A stretch of 64,000 bases of DNA, taken from Deinococcus soli (ex Cha et al. 2016) (GTDB lineage Bacteria; Deinococcota; Deinococci; Deinococcales; Deinococcaceae). The stretch is taken from positions 1,640,001-1,704,000 of the forward strand of contig NZ_CP011389.1 in the NCBI RefSeq assembly GCF_001007995.1. The letters run 5' to 3'. Made by a program: the position numbers and the translations under genes. Of the stretch, positions 55,187-64,000 are shown piece after piece (within the stretch, counting starts at the first letter, position 1; each line of letters starts with the position of its first letter). The notes under the pieces were generated by a model that saw nothing but the letters and a program-made list of their open reading frames with translations, was not told the origin of the DNA and searched no databases.

Positions 55187-55779
55187 TTGCCCAGGTGCTG
55201 CCCCCGCCCCCCGGCGTGGCGGCCTGGACAGGCTGGGAGGAACGGGTGCGGCTGATGGTCAAGCCGCGCCGCTACGAGCACGTGCTGCGCGTGGCGGAAC
55301 TCGCGGCGCAGATCGCCCGGGCTAACGGCCTGGACGACATGCGTGCCTACGCCGCCGGGGTGCTGCACGACATTGCCCGCGACCTGCCCGATCACGAACT
55401 GCTGCGTCTCGCGCCTCCTGAATGCGACATCGACGCGGCGCACCCACTGGCCCTGCACGGCCGTGCCGCCCGCACCCTGCTCGAACGCTGGGGGTACCAG
55501 GACCGCGTGGTGCTCGACGCCGTCGAGGACCACACCACCGGCCCGCGTGGCGGCAACCCCGTCTCGTCGTGCGTGTACATCGCCGACGTGTCCGAACCCG
55601 GCCGCGGCGTGAACGCCGACATCCGCGAACTGGCCCTGACCGACCTGACGGCCGCGCTGGAACGCGCCATCGTCTCCAAGGTCACGTACCTCCAGGGGCG
55701 CGGCATTCAGGTCCACCCCCGCACCCTGAAGGCCTACCACGCCCTCCCCTGCAACGCCCACCTTCCCTGCCCCACGTGA
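55183..55779 (+). CDS. yqeK: HD-domain Ap4A hydrolase YqeK
   Basis: A 198-residue HD-superfamily phosphohydrolase. The metal motif is H...HD...D: RYEHVLRVAELA (His), AAGVLHDIARD (His-Asp) and the downstream VSSCVYIADVSEPGR (Asp), with HPLALHGRAA in between. YqeK hydrolyses diadenosine tetraphosphate symmetrically to ADP, a stress-related alarmone. It is followed 4 nt later by an LCP gene and then rsfS, the yqeK-rsfS association seen in Firmicutes. GTG 55183 overlaps a putative leader peptide. Confidence 0.85.
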   Translation: MIAQVLPPPPGVAAWTGWEERVRLMVKPRRYEHVLRVAELAAQIARANGLDDMRAYAAGVLHDIARDLPDHELLRLAPPECDIDAAHPLALHGRAARTLLERWGYQDRVVLDAVEDHTTGPRGGNPVSSCVYIADVSEPGRGVNADIRELALTDLTAALERAIVSKVTYLQGRGIQVHPRTLKAYHALPCNAHLPCPT

Positions 55780-55783
55780 ACCT

Positions 55784-57022
55784 GTGACCCACCCCCCTGC
55801 CCCCCGCATCGCCGGGCTGCGCGCCCTGCAGGCGTTCGGCCTCTCCCTCTCCGCCCTGTCCCTGGGGGGCTTCGCGCTCCTGAGCGGCGCGGGGCCCTCG
55901 GCCGCCGCCGCCGTCACGCCCGGGCAGGCCCCCAGCTTCACCCTGCTGATCGCCGGGCGGGACATCGTGTACTGCTACTACCGCCAGCCCTGCAAGGACC
56001 AGGACCAGCGCACCGGGCTGGCACAGCCGCCGAACACCGACACCGTCATGGTCGTCAAGGTGCAGGGCACCACCGTGCACGCCCTGAACATCCCCCGCGA
56101 CACCAATGTCGGCCCCTTCGACCGGTACCGGTCCGTGGCCCTACAGAAAATCAACAGTCAGTACTTCTCCGGCGGGCCCGAGGCTCTCGTGAAGGCTGCC
56201 GAGACCATCACGGGCGAACACATCGACTCGTACGTGATCGTCCGCACCGACTACGTCGAGCGGGTCATCGACGCGCTGGGTGGGCTGGACGTCACCGTGC
56301 CCGAACCCGGCATCGAGTGGATCGACAACGCGGCGGGCGTGAACCTGAACCTCGCGCCCGGCGCGCACCACCTGGACGGCAAGGACGGCGTGCTGTTCCT
56401 GCGCGTCCGCAAGGGATTCGGGGACGACTACGGCCGCATCGACCACCAGAAACAGGCCCTGACGCAGCTGGCCGGAAAGCTCCGCACGCCGCAGGGCCTC
56501 GCGGCGCTTCCCACCATCCTGGGCGGCATTGGCAACGGCGTCGAAACCAACGTGAACCCCGCCACCATCGCCGCGATGCGCCCCTACCTGAGCCAGATGA
56601 AACTCAGCTTCGCCACGCTGCCCACCGACGACATTCCCGGCACCTTCAACCTCGCCGTGAACCGCGAGCGACTCGCGCAGGTGTGGGGCGACGTGCCCGC
56701 CACACCCCCCAACCCGGACCTGAAGGTCACGGTCGTGGACGCCAGCGGCGAGAACCTCGGCCCGGCCCTGACCCGCGCCCTGACCGCGCTGGGCTACCGC
56801 AACGTGCAGGTCACGCCCGCCCCCCGCAGCGGCGAGGCCAGTCAGGTGTTCACCCAGCAGGACGTCGCCGACGCCGCGCAGCTGGCCGACACTCTGAACC
56901 TCGCCCGGCTGCAGGGCGAACGCTTCCCGGTCAGCGCGGGCGAGGTCGGCATCCTGCTCGGCGCGGACGCCGCCGAGAGCCTCGCTGGACTGAAAGGCCT
57001 GGGCGCCCCCACCATCCCCTGA
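55784..57022 (+). CDS. LytR-CpsA-Psr (LCP) family glycopolymer ligase
   Basis: A 412-residue protein with an N-terminal signal-anchor (about 18-42), an LCP domain (about 50-275: TDTVMVVKV, the Arg-rich NIPRDTNV, KINSQYFSGG and the FLRVRKGFGDDYGRIDHQKQ region) and a C-terminal LytR_C domain (about 305-395, LKVTVVDASGENLGPALTRAL). LCP enzymes attach secondary polymers to peptidoglycan or the S-layer-bearing wall. The catalytic Arg and Asp residues are present. GTG 55784 is 4 nt after yqeK. Confidence 0.92.
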   Translation: MTHPPAPRIAGLRALQAFGLSLSALSLGGFALLSGAGPSAAAAVTPGQAPSFTLLIAGRDIVYCYYRQPCKDQDQRTGLAQPPNTDTVMVVKVQGTTVHALNIPRDTNVGPFDRYRSVALQKINSQYFSGGPEALVKAAETITGEHIDSYVIVRTDYVERVIDALGGLDVTVPEPGIEWIDNAAGVNLNLAPGAHHLDGKDGVLFLRVRKGFGDDYGRIDHQKQALTQLAGKLRTPQGLAALPTILGGIGNGVETNVNPATIAAMRPYLSQMKLSFATLPTDDIPGTFNLAVNRERLAQVWGDVPATPPNPDLKVTVVDASGENLGPALTRALTALGYRNVQVTPAPRSGEASQVFTQQDVADAAQLADTLNLARLQGERFPVSAGEVGILLGADAAESLAGLKGLGAPTIP

Positions 57023-57186
57023 GGCGCCACACCCCTGACCCCCGAAATGAAGTCACGGCAGGGGCAGCACCCGCCCCGCGCCCTGTAGACTGACCCATTG
57101 CAGCGCGCCCCGGCCCGCTCAGGCCACCCCAGGCCCGCGCCGCGCGCCCGACCACCCCCCGCCCCCACTCAACACCCGGAGCCCCC

Positions 57187-57558
57187 ATGACCCCCGACAC
57201 CAACACCATGAACCAGCTGCGCGCCATCGTGGACGCCGCCCGCGAACGCCGCGCCGAAGACGTCACCGTCCTCGACCTGACCGACGTCAGCAGTACCCTC
57301 GAATACTTCGTGATCTGCACCGCCACCGCCGGCCTCCAGCTGAACGCCGTGCAGGAGAACATCCGCGAGAAAGCCCAGGCGACCGGTCTGCCCCGCCCCA
57401 GCGTCGAAGGCCCCAGCGAACGCTGGCTGCTCCTCGCGTTCGGCGGCAGCGTCGTCGTGCACATCATGACCAAGGACGCCCGCGAGTACTACGATCTCGA
57501 AGGCCTCTGGAGCGACGCGCGCGTCCTCGACTTCCCCGAACCCGAAGTCAAGGCGTAA
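57187..57558 (+). CDS. rsfS: Ribosome silencing factor RsfS
   Basis: A 123-residue RsfS/Iojap protein that binds uL14 on the 50S subunit and blocks subunit joining under nutrient limitation. Visible: ERRAEDVTVLDLTDVSSTLEYFVICTATAGLQLNAV, then GPSERWLLLAFGGSVVVHIM and REYYDLEGLW, all diagnostic. Length is typical. ACCCGGAG precedes the ATG. Third gene of the yqeK-lcp-rsfS group, although a 164-nt gap with its own possible promoter separates it from the LCP gene. Confidence 0.95.
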   Translation: MTPDTNTMNQLRAIVDAARERRAEDVTVLDLTDVSSTLEYFVICTATAGLQLNAVQENIREKAQATGLPRPSVEGPSERWLLLAFGGSVVVHIMTKDAREYYDLEGLWSDARVLDFPEPEVKA

Positions 57559-57561
57559 TCA

Positions 57562-57689
57562 CTCCGGTTGGATGGGGCGCAGCTCCGTTCAACCCGAGCG
57601 GATGCGAGTAGGAGTCAGGCGGGTTCCGGGAGTGGAGGTGGCCGATCGGCGCCCTTCCGATCAGCCACCGAAACGGACGGAATCCGCTC
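57562..57689 (+). repeat. Small intergenic repeat, copy 1
   Basis: About 127 bp from CTCCGGTTG to GGAATCCGCT. A second copy on the opposite strand lies at 58997-59118; aligned, most positions agree (blocks such as ACCCGAGCGGA, GCGAGT, GCGGGTTCCGGG and CGGAATCCGCT). The element begins 3 nt after the rsfS stop. It resembles the small noncoding repeats known in Deinococcus; no coding sense. Confidence 0.75.
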
Positions 57690-57696
57690 AGAAAAT

Positions 57697-57729
57697 GCGT
57701 CCCAGCCCTCATTCGGCGGGGACGCTTTC
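57697..57729 (+). terminator. Possible terminator after rsfS
   Basis: GCGTCCC pairs with GGGACGC around a 15-nt loop and is followed by TTT. Downstream of repeat copy 1 and just before the stop of the convergent gene at 57738. Confidence 0.5.
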
Positions 57730-57737
57730 CTTGTGGG

Positions 57738-58205
57738 TCACTCCTGCGCGGCCTGCGCGATTCCGGCGGGCAGTTCGCGGGCCACGCGCTCCAGGGTGCG
57801 GGCAGCGGCGGCGCGGATCATCTTCTCGAAGGCCGCGCCGCCCCAGCCCTGCGCGTCCGGCGTGGCGAGGTGCGCGCGGAACTGGAACGCGAAGTGCAGC
57901 GCACCCCCGTCCAGGCGGGCCTGACCGGCGACCTCCACCCAGGCCCGCTCGCCGCTGATGGCCTGCGGGGTGAGCGCCCCCCCGTCCGGCGTGGCGGTCA
58001 GGGCGCTGTGGAAGGGCAGGTCCACCTCGCCCAGGCCGGGGAGCGGCACGAGCAGTTCGCCGCGCACGCCCTCGCCGTCGGCACGCAGGTCCCGCAGGAA
58101 ACGCACGCGGGCCAGCGCGCGGGCCGGGTCGCGCACGAACGCCAGCGCCGCCGCGTCGTCCCCGGCCCAGGGCAACGTGAAGTCCTGCGTCGCCTCAACG
58201 ATCAC
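57738..58205 (-). CDS. DUF3809-like Deinococcus protein
   Basis: A 155-residue beta-rich protein (IVEATQDFTLPWAG, RVRFLRDLRADGEGVRGELLVPLPGLGEVDLPF, ARLDGGALHFAFQFRAHL) ending in a helix (MIRAAAARTLERVARELP). The SRPBCC/START-like layout of a strand-rich sheet closed by a C-terminal helix, and the size, suggest the Deinococcus-restricted DUF3809 family; assignment is from memory. Start GTG 58205. No catalytic motif. It is 13 nt downstream of the DUF3248-like gene and probably cotranscribed with it. Confidence 0.75.
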   Translation of the reverse strand: MIVEATQDFTLPWAGDDAAALAFVRDPARALARVRFLRDLRADGEGVRGELLVPLPGLGEVDLPFHSALTATPDGGALTPQAISGERAWVEVAGQARLDGGALHFAFQFRAHLATPDAQGWGGAAFEKMIRAAAARTLERVARELPAGIAQAAQE

Positions 58206-58218
58206 GCGAGCACCGGAA

Positions 58219-58491
58219 TCAGTCGACCCACTCGATCACGACTCGCTTCTCGGCCAGCGCCGCCTGCAACTCGGCGTCCCCGGCGCTGCGCAACCGGGGC
58301 AGGTGCGCGAATCGGGGCGTGGCGGACGCGAAGCCCAGCCGCACCACGACGTCGTCGCTGGCCTCGTCCTTCCCGATGCGCCACACGAGCTGCCCGCCCA
58401 GCGCGTCCAGCGCGCGCGCCAGTTCCGGCGAGGCGGCCTCCAGGGCACTGGAGTCCGGCAGCTCGGCAGGGTCGCCCGGCAGATCGGTCAT
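58219..58491 (-). CDS. DUF3248-like protein
   Basis: A 90-residue protein with an N-terminal helix (ALEAASPELARALDALG) and a beta half (QLVWRIGKDEASDDVVVRLGFASATPRFAHLP ...), ending EKRVVIEWVD. Pattern and size match the small DUF3248 family of Deinococcus-Thermus (from memory). ATG 58491 follows TACAAT by 7 nt, a near-consensus leaderless promoter, so the in-frame start at 58500 is rejected. Function unknown. Confidence 0.75.
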   Translation of the reverse strand: MTDLPGDPAELPDSSALEAASPELARALDALGGQLVWRIGKDEASDDVVVRLGFASATPRFAHLPRLRSAGDAELQAALAEKRVVIEWVD

Positions 58492-58544
58492 GCCCGCCAT
58501 TGTACGCGGCCCGCCGCGCAGCGTAGAGCAGTTCTCCGAATTCC

Positions 58545-58572
58545 GGCATCAGAACAACGGACTTCTGATGCC
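58545..58572. other. Perfect 10-bp palindromic hairpin between divergent genes
   Basis: GGCATCAGAA and TTCTGATGCC flank an 8-nt loop in the divergent region between the DUF3248-like gene and the 58662 gene. No T-tract on either side. It may be a regulator site or RNA structure; unassigned. Confidence 0.45.
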
Positions 58573-58616
58573 TCCATTCTCCATCCTGCTCGGCAACATT
58601 CACTCGCTCTGCTCGT

Positions 58617-58639
58617 CCATAAAGAACAGCTCTTTATGG
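58617..58639. promoter_or_regulatory. Perfect inverted repeat overlapping the -35 of the 58662 gene
   Basis: CCATAAAGA-ACAGC-TCTTTATGG is a perfect 9-bp inverted repeat, AT-rich in a GC-rich region, located just upstream of the TAGAAC -10 box (58649-58654) of the leaderless gene at 58662 and covering its -35 position. This is the layout of a repressor operator. Confidence 0.55.
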
Positions 58640-58661
58640 CAGATGCTGTAGAACGGTGGGC

Positions 58662-58916
58662 ATGACGAGCATCAGCTGGCGCGCCCTGGAAACCCACGTG
58701 GGCCTGAACGACCTGCCCGCCTTTCACCGCGCGTTCCTGACGTGGCGCGGCGTGGACGGCGCGGAAGGCATGCCGCTGCGGCGCGTGCAGCAGCGGGTGG
58801 AGGCCGAACTGAACCGACTGGTGCAGGCGGGGCAGGCCACTCGCGACGGCGAGGACTGGCAGCTCCAGCCCGGCGCACTGGACGGCTTCGCAGCTGCCGC
58901 GCCTCACCTGGGCTGA
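58662..58916 (+). CDS. Small hypothetical protein
   Basis: An 84-residue soluble protein, helical, with a pattern (FHRAFLTWRGVDGAEGMPLRRVQQRVEAELNRLVQAGQATRDGEDWQL) that could be a small winged helix: a helix-turn-helix followed by a short wing (DGEDWQLQPG). A DNA-binding role is only suggested. ATG 58662 lies 7 nt after TAGAAC, preferred to the in-frame start at 58656. A perfect inverted repeat at 58617-58639 upstream could be its own operator. Confidence 0.68.
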   Translation: MTSISWRALETHVGLNDLPAFHRAFLTWRGVDGAEGMPLRRVQQRVEAELNRLVQAGQATRDGEDWQLQPGALDGFAAAAPHLG

Positions 58917-58951
58917 GCCGGGCCAAGTGCACCGTGCTCTATCCTGAAGGG

Positions 58952-58996
58952 ATGACGTTCCCCTCCCCCACCCACCTCCGCAGGGGCCAGCGATGA
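58952..58996 (+). other. Leaderless mini-ORF with its own -10, cut by a repeat
   Basis: TATCCT (58940-58945) lies 6 nt before ATG 58952, the leaderless pattern. The frame encodes only MTFPSPTHLRRGQR before TGA 58994-58996, exactly where repeat copy 2 begins. It may be the original promoter and 5' end of rsmD separated by repeat insertion, or a leader ORF. Confidence 0.45.
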
Positions 58997-59118
58997 AGCG
59001 GATTCCGTCTGTTCCGTGGCTCCCCCGGAACCCCACCGGGGCAGCCACTCCACGCCCGGAACCCGCACGACTCCCACTCGCGTCCGCTCGGGTCGAACGG
59101 CAGGCCGTGCAACCGGAG
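58997..59118 (-). repeat. Small intergenic repeat, copy 2 (inverted)
   Basis: Minus-strand copy of the element at 57562-57689, about 122 bp, with the same end blocks (CTCCGGTTG and CGGAATCCGCT). It sits between the TATCCT promoter/mini-ORF and the rsmD GTG, so rsmD must be expressed across it or from within it. Confidence 0.75.
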
Positions 59119-59123
59119 GGGCT

Positions 59124-59702
59124 GTGAGCCTGCGCATTCTGGGCGGCACCGCGAAGGGCCGTAGCCTGCAGGTGCCCGACAGCGCCCGGCCCAGCGGCGC
59201 GCGCGTCCGCAAGAGCCTGTTCGACCTGCTGGCTGCCCGCGCGCCCGCCGGGCGATACCCGGAGTTCATCGACCTGCACGGCGGGAGCGGCGCGATCGGG
59301 CTGGAGGCCGCCAGTCGCGGGTACCGCGTGACGCTGGTCGAGAAGGACGCGCGGGCCGTGCGGGCGCTGGAGACGAACGCCCGCGCGCTGGACCTGCGGG
59401 TGCGGATCGTGAAGGGGGACGCCGGGGCGCTCCTGAAACGCCTGGGGCAGTTCGACGTGGTGTTCAGCGACCCGCCGTACGAGGCGGACATCCCGAAACT
59501 GACCGCGCAGATCCTCGCCAGCGGCGTCCTCGCGCCCGGCGGACTGCTGGTGTGCCAGCATCCGGACCGGCTGCACCTGCCCGAGCACGCGGGCTTCACG
59601 CGGGAGGAACGCGAGTACGGCAGCAACACTTTGACGCTGTACTGGCACCCGGACGCCCCGGAACTGGACGCGGACAGCGACGATGACGGCGAAATCGGGT
59701 AA
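59124..59702 (+). CDS. rsmD: 16S rRNA (guanine(966)-N2)-methyltransferase RsmD
   Basis: A 192-residue methyltransferase of the RsmD family that modifies G966 of 16S rRNA during 30S assembly. Visible: LRILGGTAKGRSLQVPDSARPSGARVRKSLFDLL at the N terminus, FIDLHGGSGAIGLEAASRG (SAM), VEKDARAV and the catalytic DPPY in VVFSDPPYEAD. GTG 59124 has GGAGGGG upstream at the edge of the repeat. It is followed 12 nt later by coaD, the usual rsmD-coaD pairing. Confidence 0.92.
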   Translation: MSLRILGGTAKGRSLQVPDSARPSGARVRKSLFDLLAARAPAGRYPEFIDLHGGSGAIGLEAASRGYRVTLVEKDARAVRALETNARALDLRVRIVKGDAGALLKRLGQFDVVFSDPPYEADIPKLTAQILASGVLAPGGLLVCQHPDRLHLPEHAGFTREEREYGSNTLTLYWHPDAPELDADSDDDGEIG

Positions 59703-60245
<543 letters not shown>

Positions 60246-60270
60246 AAAACAAGAACGCGAAAACAAGAGC

Positions 60271-60302
60271 GCGCCGCCCCCAGCCTGAACCGGGGGCGGC
60301 GC
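60271..60302 (-). terminator. Terminator between coaD and metK
   Basis: Stem GCGCCGCCCCC / GGGGGCGGCGC (11 bp). On the minus strand it is followed by GCTCTTGTTTTCGCG, so it most likely ends metK transcripts. Confidence 0.7.
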
Positions 60303-60317
60303 GGCCGTGTGGGTGGG

Positions 60318-61532
<1,215 letters not shown>

Positions 61533-61547
61533 GTTCGCTCCTTGCGT

Positions 61548-61671
<124 letters not shown>

Positions 61672-61757
61672 GGGGCGAACGCCACCGATGTCCAGCCCGC
61701 GCCGCCTCACCCGAGGGGTCCAGGGCCACTGCGGTCCGGGTCAACTGTGGGCACGGG

Positions 61758-61779
61758 CTGACACTCGCCTGACCTGAGC
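61758..61779 (+). promoter_or_regulatory. PHO-box-like direct repeat upstream of phoB
   Basis: CTGACACTCGCCTGACCTGAG holds two CTGAC units (61758 and 61769) spaced exactly 11 bp, the repeat spacing of PHO boxes. It overlaps the -35 of the promoter whose -10 is about TAAGAA (61781-61786). This suggests autoregulation of the downstream two-component system. Confidence 0.5.
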
Positions 61780-61796
61780 CTTAAGAATGAAGGGAC

Positions 61797-62486
61797 ATGA
61801 GCCACGTCGTTGTCATCGAGGATGAGGGAACGGTCCGGGACGTCCTGCGCTTTCACCTGGAGCGGGCGGGGCTGCGGGTCACCGCCCTGGAGTCCGTGAC
61901 CGGCGCGTTCGACGTGCTGCCCGGCGCGGACGCGCTGGTGCTGGACTGGATGCTGCCCGGCGAGAGTGGCCTGAGCTTCCTGCGCCGCCTGCGGGCCGAC
62001 GCGGAACTGCGCCGCATGCCGGTGCTGATGCTCACCGCCCGCGCCGCCGAGGCCGAGCGGGTCGAGGGCCTGGAGTCCGGCGCGGACGACTACCTGACCA
62101 AGCCGTTCAGTGCGGCGGAACTCGTGGCGCGGGTGCGGGCGCTGCTGCGCCGCACGCAGCCGGACGTGCCCGCCGTCCTGAGCAACGGCCCCCTGAGCGT
62201 GGACGTGAGTGCCGCCGAGGCGCGGGTGGGCAGCCGCCGCATGAACCTCACGCGGCGCGAGTTCGACCTGCTGGCCTTCATGACGCAGCACGTGGGGCGC
62301 GTGTACTCCCGCACGGAACTGCTCGACCGGGTGTGGGGCGCGGACTTCCTGGGGGGCGAGCGGACCGTGGACCAGCACGTCACGCAGCTGCGCGCCCATC
62401 TGGGTGACGATCCGGGCAAGCCCGGCTTCCTGGAAACGGTGCGCGGCAAGGGCTACCGCATGCGCCCCTGGACGGACGGCGCGTGA
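61797..62486 (+). CDS. phoB: OmpR/PhoB family response regulator
   Basis: A 229-residue regulator: receiver domain (about 1-120) with acidic pocket IEDE, phospho-acceptor Asp50 in LVLDWMLPG, Thr in LTARAAE and Lys in LTKPFS; then a winged-helix DNA-binding domain (about 125-225) with LTRREFDLLAFM, LLDRVWG and RTVDQHVTQLRAHL. The downstream kinase and PhoU support a phosphate-sensing role (PhoB). The kinase gene starts inside its last codon (GTGA). Confidence 0.9.
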   Translation: MSHVVVIEDEGTVRDVLRFHLERAGLRVTALESVTGAFDVLPGADALVLDWMLPGESGLSFLRRLRADAELRRMPVLMLTARAAEAERVEGLESGADDYLTKPFSAAELVARVRALLRRTQPDVPAVLSNGPLSVDVSAAEARVGSRRMNLTRREFDLLAFMTQHVGRVYSRTELLDRVWGADFLGGERTVDQHVTQLRAHLGDDPGKPGFLETVRGKGYRMRPWTDGA

Positions 62487-63451
62487 CGGCCCCGGACGCC
62501 ACCGGCCGCGCGGTGGGCGCGCCCGATCACTGGATCGACGCGCTGCCGCAGGCGGTCCTGCTGACGGACGCGGGGCTGGTCACGCGCGTGAACGCCGCCG
62601 CCGCGCGGCTGTGGGGCGTGCCGCAGGAGCGCGCCTCGGGCCGCCCGGTGCTGGAGGTCGTGCGCCGCCACACCCTGGAGACCCTGCTCGAACGCGGCGG
62701 GGAGCTGGAACTGGAGGTCACGGGCCGCACGCTGCGCTGCACCGCCACCCGCGACGGCACGCTGGGCGCGCTGATCGTGGAGGACGTCACCGAGCACCGC
62801 CGCCGCGAGGCGGAACTGCGCGAGGCGACCGCCGTGCTCTCTCACGAGTTCCGCACGCCCGTCGCGGCGCTGCGCGGCGTGCTGGAGGCGCTGGAGTACG
62901 ACATGCCCCGCGACCTCGCGCAGAACTTCGTCCGGCAGGGCCTCCAGGAAACCGAGCGCCTCGCGCGGCTGGCGGAGGACCTCGCCGTGGGCTTCCGGCC
63001 CACCCGCGCCCGCACCCTGCCGCTGGCCGAGGCCTTCGCGCGCGCCGAGCGGCTGCTGACGGCTGACCTGAACGCCCGCCGCGCCAGCGTGACGTTCGGG
63101 CAGGATCACCTCGTGCGGGCCGATCCGGACAAGCTGCTGCAGGTGCTGCTGAACCTCATCGAGAACGCCCTGAAGTACGGCCCGCCCGCCCAGCCCATTG
63201 AGGTGCAGACCCATGAACGCGGCACCTGGATCGAGGTGAGCGTCCTTGACCGGGGCACGCCCATTCCCGACACCGAGAGCCTGTTCAAGGCGCACACGCG
63301 CGGCCGCGCCGCGACCGGGCAGGGCAGCGGCATGGGTCTGTACATCGTCCGGAGCATCGTGCACGGTTGGGGCGGGCAGGCCTGGGCCGAGCGGCGCGGC
63401 GACGCGAACGCCTTCTGCTTCACCCTGCCCGGCGTGGGCGGCATCGGCTGA
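62483..63451 (+). CDS. phoR: PhoR-like PAS sensor histidine kinase, cytoplasmic
   Basis: A 322-residue kinase: PAS domain (about 18-110, LPQAVLLTDAGLVTRVNAAAARLWG), HisKA with His121 in LSHEFRTP, and an HATPase domain with NLIENALKYG, LDRGTPI and GMGLYIVRSIVHGWGG. Unlike E. coli PhoR it has no N-terminal membrane helix, so it probably senses phosphate through PhoU/Pst contact. GTG 62483 overlaps the phoB stop by 4 nt. Confidence 0.9.
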   Translation: MTAPDATGRAVGAPDHWIDALPQAVLLTDAGLVTRVNAAAARLWGVPQERASGRPVLEVVRRHTLETLLERGGELELEVTGRTLRCTATRDGTLGALIVEDVTEHRRREAELREATAVLSHEFRTPVAALRGVLEALEYDMPRDLAQNFVRQGLQETERLARLAEDLAVGFRPTRARTLPLAEAFARAERLLTADLNARRASVTFGQDHLVRADPDKLLQVLLNLIENALKYGPPAQPIEVQTHERGTWIEVSVLDRGTPIPDTESLFKAHTRGRAATGQGSGMGLYIVRSIVHGWGGQAWAERRGDANAFCFTLPGVGGIG

Positions 63452-63536
63452 GCCGCCACATGCTGCCCCCGCGAAGCTGACCGTTCCCTGACACTCCCCC
63501 GCCGTGCGGGGTGCTACGTTCAACACAGGAGTCCCC

Positions 63537-64000
63537 ATGCGTGAAGCCCTCGAAAACGATCTGCGTGCCGTCCTGAACGGCGCACTGAACATGCTCGGCA
63601 CCGTCGAGCGCATGCTCCCCGTCGCCGGGGACGTCCTGCTGCGCGAGAACGTCGAACGCCTCGCGGAGGTCAAGGCCCTCGACCGCGAGGTGGACGCCCA
63701 GGAAGCGCAGATCGAGGCCGAGTGCCTGCGGATCATCGCGCTGCACCAGCCGGTCGCGCGGGACCTGCGGATGGTCGCCCTGATCCTCAAGAGCCTCAGC
63801 GACATCGAGCGCATGGGCGACTATGTCGTGCACGTCGCCGAGGACGGCGCGGAACTCGCGCAGGCCCCGGCGCTGAAACGCTACGTGAACCTCGCGCGGA
63901 TGCTCGACCGGCTGGGCGAGATGAGCCAGAACCTCCGCACCGCCATCGCCGACCGTGACGTGGCGCGCGCCGAGGCGACCGTGCAGATGGACGACGAGGT
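63537..64000 (+). CDS. phoU: Phosphate signalling protein PhoU (3'-partial)
   Basis: The first 154 residues of a PhoU-type protein are present; the window ends inside it. The first three-helix PhoU repeat is complete: VLNGALNMLGTVERMLPVAGD, LDREVDAQEAQIEAECLRIIALHQPVARDLRMV, and KSLSDIERMGDYVVHVAE with the metal-binding E-R-x-x-D motif (ERMGDY). PhoU restrains the PhoR-PhoB pathway when phosphate is ample. CAGGAG precedes ATG 63537, and TACGTT may be its -10; it follows phoR by 85 nt. Confidence 0.93.
   Translation, partial: MREALENDLRAVLNGALNMLGTVERMLPVAGDVLLRENVERLAEVKALDREVDAQEAQIEAECLRIIALHQPVARDLRMVALILKSLSDIERMGDYVVHVAEDGAELAQAPALKRYVNLARMLDRLGEMSQNLRTAIADRDVARAEATVQMDDE

Overview
The window is chromosomal DNA of a Deinococcus species. 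Three things point there: very high GC throughout, genes known mainly from that genus (a DdrC-type DNA damage response gene with a degenerate RDRM operator, and small proteins that look like DUF3809 and DUF3248), and promoter architecture. Many genes carry a TANNNT -10 box that ends only 5 to 8 nt before the ATG or GTG, the layout of leaderless mRNAs known to be frequent in Deinococcus. I used it to choose many starts. Genes are packed tightly, often with 4-nt ATGA/GTGA overlaps. No rRNA, CRISPR array, prophage or intact insertion sequence was seen.

Layout. 1-11 kb: AIM24-like protein, AEC-type permease, VOC protein, PaaI thioesterase, HemW, lipoamide dehydrogenase, a soluble PAS/GAF histidine kinase and a PLP alpha-oxoamine synthase. 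11.2-11.8 kb: the only stretch over 300 bp without a credible gene. 11.8-17 kb: guanylate kinase, macro domain protein, sulfurtransferase, XseA, CrcB/FluC, CorA and tRNA-Arg(CCU). 17.2-21.7 kb: an overlapping three-gene operon (Roadblock/LC7 protein, secreted/membrane protein, coiled-coil protein). 21.8-26.4 kb: a cassette led by a 1,099-residue DUF4157 (eCIS-associated) protein, followed by an AT-rich unknown gene and a 95-residue protein. This is the best candidate for an undescribed system. 26.4-35 kb: acetate metabolism (ackA-pta and an acs-like gene) around two LptF/LptG permeases and ddrC.

35-47.5 kb: Der GTPase, HTH regulator, GIY-YIG-like protein, tRNA-Ala(GGC), a 23S rRNA uracil methyltransferase homologue without its iron-sulfur cysteines, a HAD phosphatase, AcpS, a single-chain MNT-HEPN (MntA/HepT-like) fusion, an aldo/keto reductase, a degenerate nucleotidyltransferase, RidA and a bacterial dynamin-like GTPase. 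47.7-51.3 kb: a type IV pilin-like/pseudopilin operon. 51.4-57.6 kb: acyltransferase, MBL hydrolase, cdaA-cdaR (c-di-AMP), then yqeK-lcp-rsfS. 57.6-60.2 kb: two inverted copies of a roughly 125-bp repeat around small Deinococcus genes, then rsmD and coaD. 60.3-64 kb: metK, and a phosphate-type phoB-phoR-phoU cluster cut by the window edge.

Three copies of a compact unit (TTGACA-N17-TATCCT promoter running straight into a hairpin plus T-tract) occur at 1.9, 34.9 and 35.4 kb. They look like a repeat family able to make a very short RNA or to act as a promoter-attenuator.
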